Shown here piece after piece: positions 39,795 to 48,934 of a stretch of 64,000 bases of DNA. Every line of letters starts with the position of its first letter. Within the stretch, counting starts at the first letter, position 1. The notes beneath the pieces are model-generated. The model was not told the origin of the DNA and searched no databases. It saw nothing but the letters and a program-made list of their open reading frames with translations. Made by a program: the position numbers and the translations under genes. Source of the DNA: Bin75 sp965200435 (lineage in GTDB: Bacteria > Nitrospirota > Nitrospiria > Nitrospirales > UBA8639); contig OZ241337.1 in assembly GCA_965200435.1 (NCBI GenBank), forward strand, positions 186,001 to 250,000, given 5' to 3'.

Positions 39795-41918
39795 CTAAAA
39801 TTTCACCGTGTACGCGAGCGTTAGTCGACGCCCAGGCCCCTCTACATTTGAGAATTGGTAATGATAGGCCTGATTGATCAACGGGAGACAGGCATTATTG
39901 AACAGATTCGTGACGTTGACGTTCAACACTCCCGGACCCACGGCAATGTTGCTGAACAGATCGACGAGAACATAGCTGTCAATGTCGAAGCAGTAATCCA
40001 ACCAACCGGGGCATCCTCCTCCGAATAAGCTTGAGTTGTTCGATTGTGTGCCGGAATAAAAGACCTGTGTCCCGGCAGTCAACTAGTCCAGGAATTCATA
40101 AGTGACGGAACCGGTGACCTTGACAGGGGGGATACGCAAACTCGGCAGATCTTCATCGTACGTGCCGTCGTTATCATTGTCGATCTCCCCATGCATCCAG
40201 GTGAACGTCCCACCGATCTGAAGTTTATCCACCGGACGAATGTTCGCGGATGATTCCAATCCGTATATCCGTTCCGGTTGCGTCACAATATTCAGATCCG
40301 CGTCAAAATTCGTCCCATTATCTGTCGTACTGTAAAACCCGATGAGCGAGGCGTTCCAGGCCCCGGACTCGGCGCGCAAGCCTGCCTCGTAGTTACTGGC
40401 ATGGACAAACTCGAACTCGATGTCTTTGACTGTTGCAAACGTTTCATTATTATCATTCACTTGCCGAAGCACGTCACCAGGTGAAAAGGACTGGGAAAAT
40501 CCGCCGAACAAGGTCAATTCCTCTGTCAGAAACGCGCTGGCAGACGCATTGAACAGCGTTTCCGATGCGGAAAGTTCCCCTGTGACGTTTGGCGTCGCCC
40601 CGGTCACGTCGATTGAGATGTTTTCGTGTCGTATTCCACCGGTCAGGATTCCGATCTCACCAACCGGAATTTCGACCTGTGCAAATCCGGCAATCGCATC
40701 CTGGGCTGCACTCGGGTCTACGTCACCCATGACATCATACTGCTTGGTGTCATCTTTCAGATAGTCGAGCCCCCAGGTGACCTCGAACGGGATAGCGGGG
40801 AGTGAGACCGGCGTATTGACGGTTGTGCGGGCTCCAAGTTTCTTAGACTCGGCCACATAATTGAGATAACCCGGAAACAGGGTAAAGGTCGTATCAATAT
40901 ACTGATAGTAACCCTGGATCTTCAAATAGCCGCCCAGAAGATCTTCATTCTCATACACCAGGTTCGCATTGATGGTTTCATTACCCGGATCGATATCATC
41001 AACTTTTCCCGGCACCGCGATTTCAGGCCTAATAGGCGGTTAAAGATAGAGTTCCCCTGTCGCCTCCGAGGAACGGCCACCGTAATCCGCATCCTGCCGC
41101 AGATCGAAGTAGTTGAATGATGCTTGTACCCGTTGGCTATCGTTCAATTGGTAGCCCAGCTTAGCAAGCAGATTATATTCCCGGGATTCATCCAATCCGC
41201 CCTGTCTGCCTACAGGGTCGACCAGACGACGTCTGCCATCGGCGTCAAACGTGTTGTTCCGGTCGACAAACGTTCCGTCCAGCATATAGTCAACTTTGTC
41301 TTGACGACCGGATACCTGGAGATGCGTGTCCCCGACAAGCGAATCATCGGCATGCACCGTTGAAAAACTGAGTCCTCCACTGGCGAGTACGTTCACGGCT
41401 CCGTCTTCCGGTCTTTTGGTAATATAGTTGATCAGACCGCCTTCGGCGCCGAACCCGTAGACTGCCGTTCCTCCACGGATAATCTCGATCTGTTCAACGG
41501 CGTTAATATCGATGGATTGGAGTGACCGTAAGCCATTGCGTAGAGACGTGTCCTGCGGCACGCCGTCGATCAACGTCTGAAAGTTACGGCCTCGAAGCGT
41601 CTGTCCATAGTTCGTAAGCGAGACGGTTGACGGACTGAACCTCGGCACTTTCTGGGCAAGCACCGACCCCGCAGAGCGGTCCAAGCGGCTTTGCGTCTGC
41701 AGTTCTTCATTGGTGACGACGGTCACGGAACGGGTGACGTCCGACACGGGGGTGGCAACCCGGCGCACCGATTCCACCACCACAACTTCCTTGAGTTTGA
41801 TGACGGCCCCTTCCTCATCATCATCGTTATTTTTCTCAATTTCCTGAGCCACCACCGGCATGGTCAGCAACGCCGTCACTATCAGCACGATTATGAAGCC
41901 TAACGTCCTTAACCACAT
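39795..41918 (-). pseudogene. TonB-dependent receptor with two in-frame stop codons
   Basis: One continuous frame of 2,124 bases encodes a receptor interrupted only by TAA at 41042-41040 and TAG at 40085-40083. From ATG 41918 (AAGGAGAG before it): a signal peptide ending PVVAQ, TonB-box-like VIKLKEVVVVES, a plug (RGRNFQTLIDGVPQD, EQIEIIRGGTAVYGFGAEGG), barrel strands, and a C-terminal YTVKF with terminal Phe. The frame is otherwise intact, so decay looks recent. The plug resembles siderophore receptors, and the divergent PepSY gene supports iron uptake. Read errors at two separate codons are less likely but not excluded. Confidence 0.85.
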
Positions 41919-42031
41919 GACCACTCTCCTTTTTCCCCAATGCCAGAGATCCCGATCAATCGGGAAGCTCTGAATGCGCCTGTAAATATGCCTTACCCAT
42001 CTTGCGGCAGTCCTCGTATCATACATTAAAT

Positions 42032-42050
42032 AATAATGCAAATTATTCTT
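42032..42050. promoter_or_regulatory. Candidate Fur box in the divergent intergenic region
   Basis: AATAATGCAAATTATTCTT matches 13 of 19 positions of the consensus GATAATGATAATCATTATC and contains a perfect AATAAT/ATTATT dyad. It lies in a strikingly AT-rich region (42020-42110) between the receptor pseudogene and the divergent membrane/PepSY genes, so one site could control both by iron. The assignment rests on consensus matching only. Confidence 0.5.
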
Positions 42051-42148
42051 ATTAATATTAATTATGGAATTGAAATTTATAAATAAAATTATTATTATTT
42101 GCTATTCAGCCGGATCAGGAAAAACGATCAACTCAAGGAGATGGTTGC

Positions 42149-42739
42149 GTGATGGAGACCCTGCCGGCCTTCTTGGGAACGATAGGGATCGCCCTGGGAA
42201 TTGAGACACTTCGTTTTACCTGGCGAAGAAAACCCCGAATGCGATTCTTTATCACCATGGGCGCATGGGTGATTATTTTGGGTGGGATATTCCTATGGAG
42301 CCAGGTCGGCGGCGCGGATTGGGGTGTTGCCACGGCGACAATCCTCTTCATATCTGTCGCCCTGATCCTCCTCGGCTTCAATGCCTGGTCGGCTTTCAGG
42401 AACCGAACAAAAAAACCAGAGCCCGTGACAAGAACAAAAGCACCGCAAGCATTCGATGAAACGCCACTCAGTGTTTACGCCAAACGTCTTTCCACGTTTT
42501 TTCTGGTTGCTCCGATAGGGGGCGGCGTTGCGATTATTCTGACACTGTCCATATTCGAATGGCTTCAGCCTTTTGGATTCGAAACGGCGAATGGCATCGT
42601 GGCGGCGTTCTTTCTCACACCGCTCCTCTGGACAACGATTGCCACGTGGATGGTCATCGATGCGACGATCGTGCGAAAAACAGCACTGCTTTTCAGTTTT
42701 GCCGCCATGGGCGCGCTGCATCTTGCATGGGGGGACTAG
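42149..42739 (+). CDS. Membrane protein of the PepSY/siderophore locus, function unknown
   Basis: 196 residues with about five or six hydrophobic helices (LPAFLGTIGIALGI, WVIILGGIFLW, ATILFISVALILLG, then two more pairs after residue 105) and a short basic loop between halves (NRTKKPEPVTRTK). AAGGAG precedes GTG 42149; ATG 42152 is the next codon. I recognise no domain. It lies 9 bases upstream of the PepSY gene and shares the AT-rich divergent promoter region with the receptor pseudogene, so a helper role in iron uptake is likely but unproven. Confidence 0.75.
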   Translation: MMETLPAFLGTIGIALGIETLRFTWRRKPRMRFFITMGAWVIILGGIFLWSQVGGADWGVATATILFISVALILLGFNAWSAFRNRTKKPEPVTRTKAPQAFDETPLSVYAKRLSTFFLVAPIGGGVAIILTLSIFEWLQPFGFETANGIVAAFFLTPLLWTTIATWMVIDATIVRKTALLFSFAAMGALHLAWGD

Positions 42740-42748
42740 CAGTCGGAA

Positions 42749-44233
42749 ATGCCGGAGCACACCGTCAAGAAGGCCTCTCCCAAATTTGTCGTGAGAGCGT
42801 TATCCGGCCACTCGTGGCTGGGCCTCACCACTGCGGCCTTTCTCTATATCTTAACCGTCAGCGGAACGATTTCGGTGTTCAATCATGAACTGCAACGCTG
42901 GGAGCAACCAGGAGCGCCCGAACTGACTTCCATCTCTCCACAGGCCGCAGAACGTGCCGCCATTTCCATGTTAGCGATTGAAGAAACACCGACGTCCCAT
43001 TTTTTTATTCAATTGCCGACTGATGATTTGCCACGCGTTGTCCTGACAACGGACACCAGAGCGGTCTTTGCCGACGGTACCGGCACAATCGTGGCCGAAG
43101 AAGCCCATCCATGGACCCAGTTCGTTCTGGATCTGCACTATTACCTGCATTTGCCGGAGAAGATCGGACTGACCGTCGTCGGCATGTTTGGCGTGCTGTT
43201 GCTTGGTTCTTCGATTTCCGGCTTCCTAGCTCATCCCAGCATTTTTCGAGACACTTTCGCCTTTCGGTTTTCCAGCTCAGCGCGCCTGGCACAGGCCGAC
43301 CTGCACAATCGCTTGAGTGTCTGGACGTCTCCGTTTCACCTCAGCATGGCAGTGACCGGAGCGGTATTGGGGCTCGCCTCCATGACGGCGTTTGCCATCG
43401 CGACTCTCGACCATGAAGGGAATACGGAAGCTGTGCTTGCTCCCGTGTTCGGAGAGGGACCTGCAGAAAACAACGAACCGGCCCCACTGGCCGGCATTGC
43501 CCGGGCGCTGACCCATATGCAAGCCGAGTATCCGGATATTGTAGCCAATTACGTGATCATGCACGAACCCAAGACGAAAGGTCAGCATCTGCAAGTGCTT
43601 GGGATACATCCACGCCGTCTCGCTTTCGGCGAATACTATAATTTCGACCAAAATGGAGAGTTTGTTCAATCCGTCGGCATGACCGATAGAAAGATCGGCC
43701 AACAGATCGCTGCCTCAATTTATCCGGTCCATTTTGGAGCGTTCGGCGGTTTTCCGGTCAAAGCCGCTTATGCGCTTTTCGGTGTGAGTCTCGCGTATAT
43801 TATTTCTTCGGGATTCAACATCTATCTGCTTAAGCAGCGTGAAAAAGGAAGCGCGACACCGCGTCTTGAAGCGGCTTGGACCGGCGTGCTTTGGGGAACG
43901 CCAGCCGCGATTTCCCTTCACTTACTTGGCAACGTGACAGGCGTGATATCCGATGGAGCCCTACCCGCGGTGTTCTGGCTGAGCCTCGGGCTTGCACTGT
44001 TCATCGCCGTCGCGGCTCCGAAATGGAAATTGCTGGCTCAAGGGCTCCGCGGGGCGACGGGCGTCATCCTGCTCATTGCCACGTTTGCTCATGTCTATGT
44101 CTACCAGGAAGACTTCACCTCGCCTGTGGCAACGAGTACGACCATCGTCTTTGTCATTATTGCTCTGACGTTTCTGATCCCATTGGTCAACACACCCTTG
44201 TCAACAAAACAGACAACGCTTGCCGAACGATAA
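42749..44233 (+). CDS. PepSY-associated transmembrane protein, putative siderophore-iron reductase
   Basis: 494 residues. The N-terminal helix (GLTTAAFLYILTVSGTISVFNHEL) and the soluble PepSY-like region with LHYYLHLPEKIGLTVVGMFGVLLL are family hallmarks. The later helices carry conserved His residues (HNRLSVW, FHLSMAVTG, HLLGNVTG) that may bind haem. Members of this family are found beside siderophore receptors and are thought to reduce ferric iron at the inner membrane. Here it is divergent from a receptor pseudogene with a candidate Fur box between them. It appears intact although the receptor is not. Confidence 0.85.
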   Translation: MPEHTVKKASPKFVVRALSGHSWLGLTTAAFLYILTVSGTISVFNHELQRWEQPGAPELTSISPQAAERAAISMLAIEETPTSHFFIQLPTDDLPRVVLTTDTRAVFADGTGTIVAEEAHPWTQFVLDLHYYLHLPEKIGLTVVGMFGVLLLGSSISGFLAHPSIFRDTFAFRFSSSARLAQADLHNRLSVWTSPFHLSMAVTGAVLGLASMTAFAIATLDHEGNTEAVLAPVFGEGPAENNEPAPLAGIARALTHMQAEYPDIVANYVIMHEPKTKGQHLQVLGIHPRRLAFGEYYNFDQNGEFVQSVGMTDRKIGQQIAASIYPVHFGAFGGFPVKAAYALFGVSLAYIISSGFNIYLLKQREKGSATPRLEAAWTGVLWGTPAAISLHLLGNVTGVISDGALPAVFWLSLGLALFIAVAAPKWKLLAQGLRGATGVILLIATFAHVYVYQEDFTSPVATSTTIVFVIIALTFLIPLVNTPLSTKQTTLAER

Positions 44234-44437
44234 TGTTGGCAAAATCCTCAACGTGGCCCTTGGTATGAACGCTCCTCTCGTTGACTCATGTCGATCCTTA
44301 TTGAATTCCGTTGTATTGAAGATTGACGTCACCACCTCCCGTCAAACGGCTCCGGTTCTTTCAGGGCTTGAGAAAAGGCAACGGGGGGCGTAGGCTGATC
44401 TATATCGTCGAGAAATTCCGGGCAGACGTGTATTCTC

Positions 44438-45034
44438 ATGAAGAAGCAACCAGCTAGAGCCCGTTTCGGAATACTCCAGACGGCGTTGTCAGCCTGTTGT
44501 CTGCTTTCGGCCTGTGCCGGGCCATCGATGTTCCCGTTGGATCTCGAACAACAGATTGATCCGGCGCTTTCGTTTGCTCAAGTCAAAGAAGCGCCAACGA
44601 CGCATCTGGGGAAGGTCATCGTCCTAGGTGGTGAAATCCTGGATGCCACACGCCTCAAGGATCGGACCCGTCTGACCGTGCTTCAGCTTCCGACTTCAAG
44701 AAATCACGAACCGGCCATGGATCGCACGAAGTCCCAAGGGCGCTTCCTGGCGTTTCAAACAGAGTTTTTGGATCCGGCCACCGTGCCGAATGGAACTCGA
44801 ATCACAATCGTCGGGAAAATTTCTGGCGCAACCACCGAGTTGCTTGATGAAATGGACTATACGTATCCGACGCTCACCATTCAATTCCTGAAAGTGTGGC
44901 CTGAAGCCATGCAACTGCCTCCCAGGTACGGACGCTACGGCTTCCCCTATTACGGCTATCCTTACTGGTACGCCGGACCCTACTGGGGCCCATACGCTGA
45001 GTTTTACAGACCGTTCGGATTGAGATATTGGTAA
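44438..45034 (+). CDS. Slp-family outer-membrane lipoprotein
   Basis: 198 residues with a lipoprotein signal (lipobox LSAC, Cys26). An Slp-like domain follows: QVKEAPTTHLGKVIVLGGEIL, then TRLTVLQLP, GRFLAFQTEFLDPA, and GTRITIVGKI. The C-terminal 40 residues are rich in Tyr, Gly, Pro and Trp. Slp proteins are outer-membrane lipoproteins induced by starvation or stress in enterobacteria. The next gene starts 65 bases later on the same strand. The 200-base gap upstream shows nothing distinctive. Confidence 0.8.
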   Translation: MKKQPARARFGILQTALSACCLLSACAGPSMFPLDLEQQIDPALSFAQVKEAPTTHLGKVIVLGGEILDATRLKDRTRLTVLQLPTSRNHEPAMDRTKSQGRFLAFQTEFLDPATVPNGTRITIVGKISGATTELLDEMDYTYPTLTIQFLKVWPEAMQLPPRYGRYGFPYYGYPYWYAGPYWGPYAEFYRPFGLRYW

Positions 45035-45099
45035 GACGAATTTCTCTTAAACAGTACGATGCGACTCATTTACATTTCATTTCAAGAAGGAGGTTTCTG

Positions 45100-45510
45100 A
45101 TGAAACGTTTTTTCAGACTGACTGCATGTATGTCGTGCATAGCGTTTTTGGCCATGATAGGCTTCGGCATCGGAACGGCCGGCGCCGACGGCAACCACAG
45201 TCCGGCTGCTCCTGCAGCCCTCATGACCGCTCCTGACTCCAAAGCCCACGCCGCGAACAGTGAAGGCATCGAGCATTACAACCAGGAGCATTGGGACGTG
45301 GCGCTTGGCCACTTTAAGAAGGCCGTTGAGGCCGATCCGGAGTCAGCGGAAGCGCACTACAACCTTGCGCTCGCGTTGGACAAGACGGATCAACACAAGG
45401 AAGCCGCCATGGAGTTCAAGAAGGCCCAGGACCTCGGCAAGGACAATCCCGACATTCAGAATTCAAAGATCCTGCTGGGCCACGTCAAAATGCTCAAGGG
45501 AAACATGTGA
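45100..45510 (+). CDS. Small secreted TPR protein
   Basis: 136 residues from ATG 45100, which is preceded by AAGGAGG at an ideal distance; an in-frame upstream start at 45028 would overlap the Slp gene. The signal peptide ends near GTAGADG. Two TPR units follow (EGIEHYNQEHWDVALGHFKKA, then SAEAHYNLALALDKTDQHKE). It is probably co-transcribed with the Slp lipoprotein gene. Function unknown beyond protein-protein contact. Confidence 0.8.
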   Translation: MKRFFRLTACMSCIAFLAMIGFGIGTAGADGNHSPAAPAALMTAPDSKAHAANSEGIEHYNQEHWDVALGHFKKAVEADPESAEAHYNLALALDKTDQHKEAAMEFKKAQDLGKDNPDIQNSKILLGHVKMLKGNM

Positions 45511-45586
45511 AGTCGGATGTCCTGCACGGAAAAATGATAATCTTTTTGAAATAACTGATAATCGAAGCACGTTTTGTGGTGACTCA

Positions 45587-45626
45587 ATGGTGACTCGATT
45601 CTTTCGCTCCTTCATCGAGTCACCAT
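45587..45626. terminator. Perfect 12-bp inverted repeat beside tRNA-Lys
   Basis: ATGGTGACTCGA (45587-45598) and TCGAGTCACCAT (45615-45626) form a 12-bp stem with a 16-base loop. It is 14 bases beyond the 3' end of tRNA-Lys on the minus strand and 77 bases after the small TPR gene. It may stop transcription from either side. There is no U-tract, so a processing hairpin is also possible. Confidence 0.4.
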
Positions 45627-45640
45627 ACGTCATGAAGAAA

Positions 45641-45716
45641 TGGTGGGTCGTACAGGGATCGAACCTGTGGCCAGCTGATTAAGAGTCAGCTGCTCTACCA
45701 GCTGAGCTAACGACCC
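45641..45716 (-). tRNA. tRNA-Lys (anticodon CTT)
   Basis: 76 bases including an encoded CCA. The acceptor stem is GGGTCGT/ACGACCC, the D-arm has AGCTCAGCTGGTAGAGC, the anticodon stem-loop is GCTGA-CTCTTAA-TCAGC with anticodon CTT, and the T-arm has GGTTCGATCC. It reads AAG lysine codons. It lies 24 bases downstream of tRNA-Arg on the same strand, so they are probably one transcript. Confidence 0.95.
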
Positions 45717-45740
45717 ACTCAAAAGGCGAGAGAGCAATGA

Positions 45741-45817
45741 TGGCGCGCCTGGCAGGATTTGAACCTGCGGCACCTGGCTCCGGAGGCCAGTGCTCTATCC
45801 ACTGAGCTACAGGCGCC
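45741..45817 (-). tRNA. tRNA-Arg (anticodon CCG)
   Basis: 77 bases including an encoded CCA. The acceptor stem pairs GGCGCCT with AGGCGCG (mostly paired, with G at the 3' side), the D-arm has AGCTCAGTGGATAGAGC, the anticodon stem-loop is CTGGC-CTCCGGA-GCCAG with anticodon CCG, and the T-arm has GGTTCAAATCC. It reads CGG arginine codons. Confidence 0.94.
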
Positions 45818-46030
45818 TTCTTTTTTTCATCACGGTGCAAGACGGCACTGAAGCACAAGGAAACGACGCTAACATCTTTGCATGGTGCTTGTCCAGAGTG
45901 ACCGGGGCTTGTCCGTAAAGACCCGCTGTCGGGTTACGTCTATTCGGCTCACCCGACAGCCAAAGGCAATGATGGGACACAGACAGGGATGATCGAGTTT
46001 GGCTCTTTCCGGATCTACTGACTTATCCGG

Positions 46031-46921
46031 CTAATCACAGGGTAGTGCGTCGGTGGTGGCGTCGGTGGTGGTCTTGAGGACAGAACCTCCCTTATTGACG
46101 ACGGCATCCGGTTCTTCTAACACGACGGCGAGCAAGAGTTCGGCACCGCCGGAAGTCAGCCCATTGGAGGGCGCAATAAACCGTTTACGCGCCACCCGGC
46201 GTTCCTCAGGATCATCCGGTTCGTAATATCCGAGCAATTCTCCGCTCGTGTTGGCCTTGGCCAGCAAATCCGCCCAATCGTCTATTAAGGGCTCCGTCCA
46301 CGGGCCGATTCCGTCGGCCTGCTGTCCCAGCTTCGTCCAAATTTGCCATCCGACAAATACCGCCCAGGTTTCGTTCAACACCTCCCAGGCGTCTTCTTCG
46401 GACAGAAACCGGATTTCCGTCATATCCCGACGCTGGCGAATCGGATTAATGCGCACGAACCGGTAATGACAACGCATCTGTTCCCCGGCAAACGCCAGGA
46501 CGCGATTGGCCTGGGAACTCAACGTGTCGGGACCCGGACCATTGAACAGGTAGTCCAGATAAGCATGGAACAGTTCATGATACAGGAGACTGATATCATG
46601 GTGGCTCATACGTTCCAGATCCATCAACGCCCCACCGGCCTTGTTGAACGACAACCGCAGGCTCAGAATCATACGATGATCCTCGGGATGATATTCAGCG
46701 GCATAGGTCCGCAGGTCTTCAAACGTCACCGTGACAAAATCCGTGGCAATCTCCTTAAGGAATCCCGTCGGCAACGCCAGAGATTCAGCTTGTTCAATGA
46801 GGTTGATCCAGGTGTTGACGGTCCTGTCCGGCCCCTGGGCACTGTGGGCAAACCGGCTCGCACCCAGCACAACCCCCAACAAGAGCAGCGCGGCAATCCA
46901 TTTTACCGTTCCCGGCATCAC
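46031..46921 (-). CDS. Secreted protein with HExxH zinc-peptidase-like motif
   Basis: 296 residues with a signal peptide ending FAHSAQ. LLYHELFHAYLDYLF contains HELFH, a zinc-metalloprotease HExxH core within a helix. A possible third ligand is the Glu in VLNETWAVFVGW about 60 residues later. I do not recognise a named family, so protease activity is inference. It starts 6 bases after the UvrD-type helicase gene, an odd partner for a secreted protein. The 213-base gap toward tRNA-Arg holds a REP palindrome at about 45927-45958. Confidence 0.65.
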   Translation of the reverse strand: MMPGTVKWIAALLLLGVVLGASRFAHSAQGPDRTVNTWINLIEQAESLALPTGFLKEIATDFVTVTFEDLRTYAAEYHPEDHRMILSLRLSFNKAGGALMDLERMSHHDISLLYHELFHAYLDYLFNGPGPDTLSSQANRVLAFAGEQMRCHYRFVRINPIRQRRDMTEIRFLSEEDAWEVLNETWAVFVGWQIWTKLGQQADGIGPWTEPLIDDWADLLAKANTSGELLGYYEPDDPEERRVARKRFIAPSNGLTSGGAELLLAVVLEEPDAVVNKGGSVLKTTTDATTDALPCD

Positions 46922-46927
46922 GGCCGT

Positions 46928-48934
46928 TTACCTCCAGGGTTCACCATCTTCAACCACACTCCAGGGTTCGACCAGGGACGCGGGCACGTCATCGAGAAAT
47001 CGCGACGGTTTCGAGAGCACGGACCCCGTAACTTTGTCATACACCTGGACGGGAAACGTCAGGTAGAGGAACTGCTTGGCCCGGGTCACGGCGACGTACA
47101 ACAACCGTCGTTCCTCTTCGAGTTCCGCGTCGGTGAGAAATGAATAGGAGGACGGGAATCGTCCATCGACCAGCCAGATAACGAACACGCATCGCCATTC
47201 GAGCCCCTTGGCGGAATGGATGGTAGATAACACGAGCCGTTCATCATCCCGGTCCGGGGCTTCAATATCCGTCACGCTCTCATCCGGCGGTTCGAGCGTC
47301 AGGTCGGCAAGAAACGCTTCCAGGTCCCCATAGCGCTCCGCTATGCCCATGATGTGCTCCAAATCCCGCGTGCGTTTGGGATAATCGTCATACTGCTCCC
47401 TGAGGATCGGATAATAATATTCCAGGAGACGATTGACCTGATCGGCAGGCGATCCGTCCTCCACGCTGCCCACGGACTCCAGGGCCGCAGCCAGGTTGCG
47501 CAACCCCAAGGCCGCCCGTCCGCCCCCTTGCCGCAACACCTCGTACGGCGCCTCGCTGACGACGAGTTGGGGCATCAGGTCTCTGGCCCGCTTTTGACCC
47601 ACTCCGTCCACCAACAGCAACGCACGGTTCCAACTGACCGTATCCAGCGGGTTATGCACGATACGCAGATGAGCCAGAACATCTTTGACGTGCGCGGTTT
47701 CAAGAAATTTGAACCCGCCTCGCTTGACAAACGGAATGTCCCGCTTGGCCATCTCAATTTCCAAGTCAAAGGCGTGAAAGCTGGAGCGAAACAGAACCGC
47801 CATGTCATCCAGTGGCACGCCCTCCTCCCGCAACTCCAGCACCTTCTGCGCAACAAACCGGGACTGGGGATTTTCGCCAACCGTTTGGATCAAGGCCGGG
47901 CGTTCACCCTGCCCTTTTTGGGTAAATAACGTTTTACTGTATTGTTCCGTCGCGCCCTTCATGATCTCGTTGGCTAACTCCAGGATAGATTGCGTACTGC
48001 GGTAATTCTCTTCTAGCTTGAAGACCTTGGTCCCCGGAAACAACTCGGGAAATTCCATAATGTTCCGAAACGTGGCACCACGGAATGCGTAGATCGACTG
48101 CGAATCATCCCCGACGACCATCACGTTGTCATGAGTGGCGGCAAGTTTCCGTACCACGTCCGCTTGAAGCCGGTTGGTGTCCTGATACTCATCGACCAGC
48201 ACGTAGCGATACGTTTCCGAGATCATCCGCCGGGCGCCTTCATCGACCGCCAGCAACTCACGGAGGCGGGTCAGCAGGTCGTCATAATCCACCAACTGCC
48301 TCTGGCGCTTCGTGGATTCATAGGCTTCTTGCAACTTGGTCAATTCGCTCAGGTAGTCTCCAAAATGGCTGTATTCGGCAAGGAGGACGTCCTCGAGCGG
48401 TTGCAAGGTATTGGCACATTTGCTGAACAGATCGGCGATCGTCTTCTTGCGCGGGAAGCGCTTGCCGGTCTCGGTGAGACCGGTCTGGACGCGAACGAGA
48501 TTGACCAGGTCTTCGGAATCGCCGCGATCCAGAATCGTAAATCCCGGTTCCAGTCCGATGGTTCGGCCATAGCGCCGGAGCAGCGCGTTGGCCACGGAGT
48601 GAAACGTCCCCCCCATGACCCGGTCGCTTTGCGGACCGATCAACAGGCCCACCCGCCCCAACATTTCCTGGGCGGCCTTTCGCGTGAACGTCAACAGCAT
48701 GATCGAGGCCGGATCGACGCCCATATCGATCAGCCTGGCTACGCGATACACGAGGACTCGAGTTTTACCGCTTCCGGCACCGGCAATGACCAAGGCCGGA
48801 CCATCGATGACTTCCACCGCTGCGAGTTGCTGGAGATTTAATTCCTGGGCGTAATCCCGAGAAAGGGGTTTGACCGGCACCTCGGCACGCTTCAGCACGT
48901 AGACTTTGGAATCGGCATTGACGGAGTCCATCAC
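46928..48934 (-). CDS. UvrD/PcrA-type superfamily 1A DNA helicase
   Basis: 668 residues with all SF1A motifs in order: QLAAVEVIDGPALVIAGAGSGKT (Q motif and Walker A), LTFTRKAAQEM, LVDEYQDTN (Walker B), VGDDSQSIYAFRGA, LEENYRS, STIHSAKGLEW and VAVTRAKQFLYLTFP. It unwinds DNA 3' to 5' in repair or recombination. It differs from textbook UvrD in lacking the long Tudor-like tail. GTG 48934 or the adjacent ATG 48931 is the start. Co-directional with, and almost touching, the HExxH gene. Confidence 0.93.
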   Translation of the reverse strand: MMDSVNADSKVYVLKRAEVPVKPLSRDYAQELNLQQLAAVEVIDGPALVIAGAGSGKTRVLVYRVARLIDMGVDPASIMLLTFTRKAAQEMLGRVGLLIGPQSDRVMGGTFHSVANALLRRYGRTIGLEPGFTILDRGDSEDLVNLVRVQTGLTETGKRFPRKKTIADLFSKCANTLQPLEDVLLAEYSHFGDYLSELTKLQEAYESTKRQRQLVDYDDLLTRLRELLAVDEGARRMISETYRYVLVDEYQDTNRLQADVVRKLAATHDNVMVVGDDSQSIYAFRGATFRNIMEFPELFPGTKVFKLEENYRSTQSILELANEIMKGATEQYSKTLFTQKGQGERPALIQTVGENPQSRFVAQKVLELREEGVPLDDMAVLFRSSFHAFDLEIEMAKRDIPFVKRGGFKFLETAHVKDVLAHLRIVHNPLDTVSWNRALLLVDGVGQKRARDLMPQLVVSEAPYEVLRQGGGRAALGLRNLAAALESVGSVEDGSPADQVNRLLEYYYPILREQYDDYPKRTRDLEHIMGIAERYGDLEAFLADLTLEPPDESVTDIEAPDRDDERLVLSTIHSAKGLEWRCVFVIWLVDGRFPSSYSFLTDAELEEERRLLYVAVTRAKQFLYLTFPVQVYDKVTGSVLSKPSRFLDDVPASLVEPWSVVEDGEPWR

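Noticed and set aside
45587..45817. tRNA-Lys/tRNA-Arg as attachment site of an integrated element
   Set aside because: No integrase gene and no second copy of a tRNA 3' end were found within the window.
46031..46921. HELFH protein as a named metalloprotease family
   Set aside because: Only the short HExxH core is visible and the third ligand is uncertain, so no family name is given.
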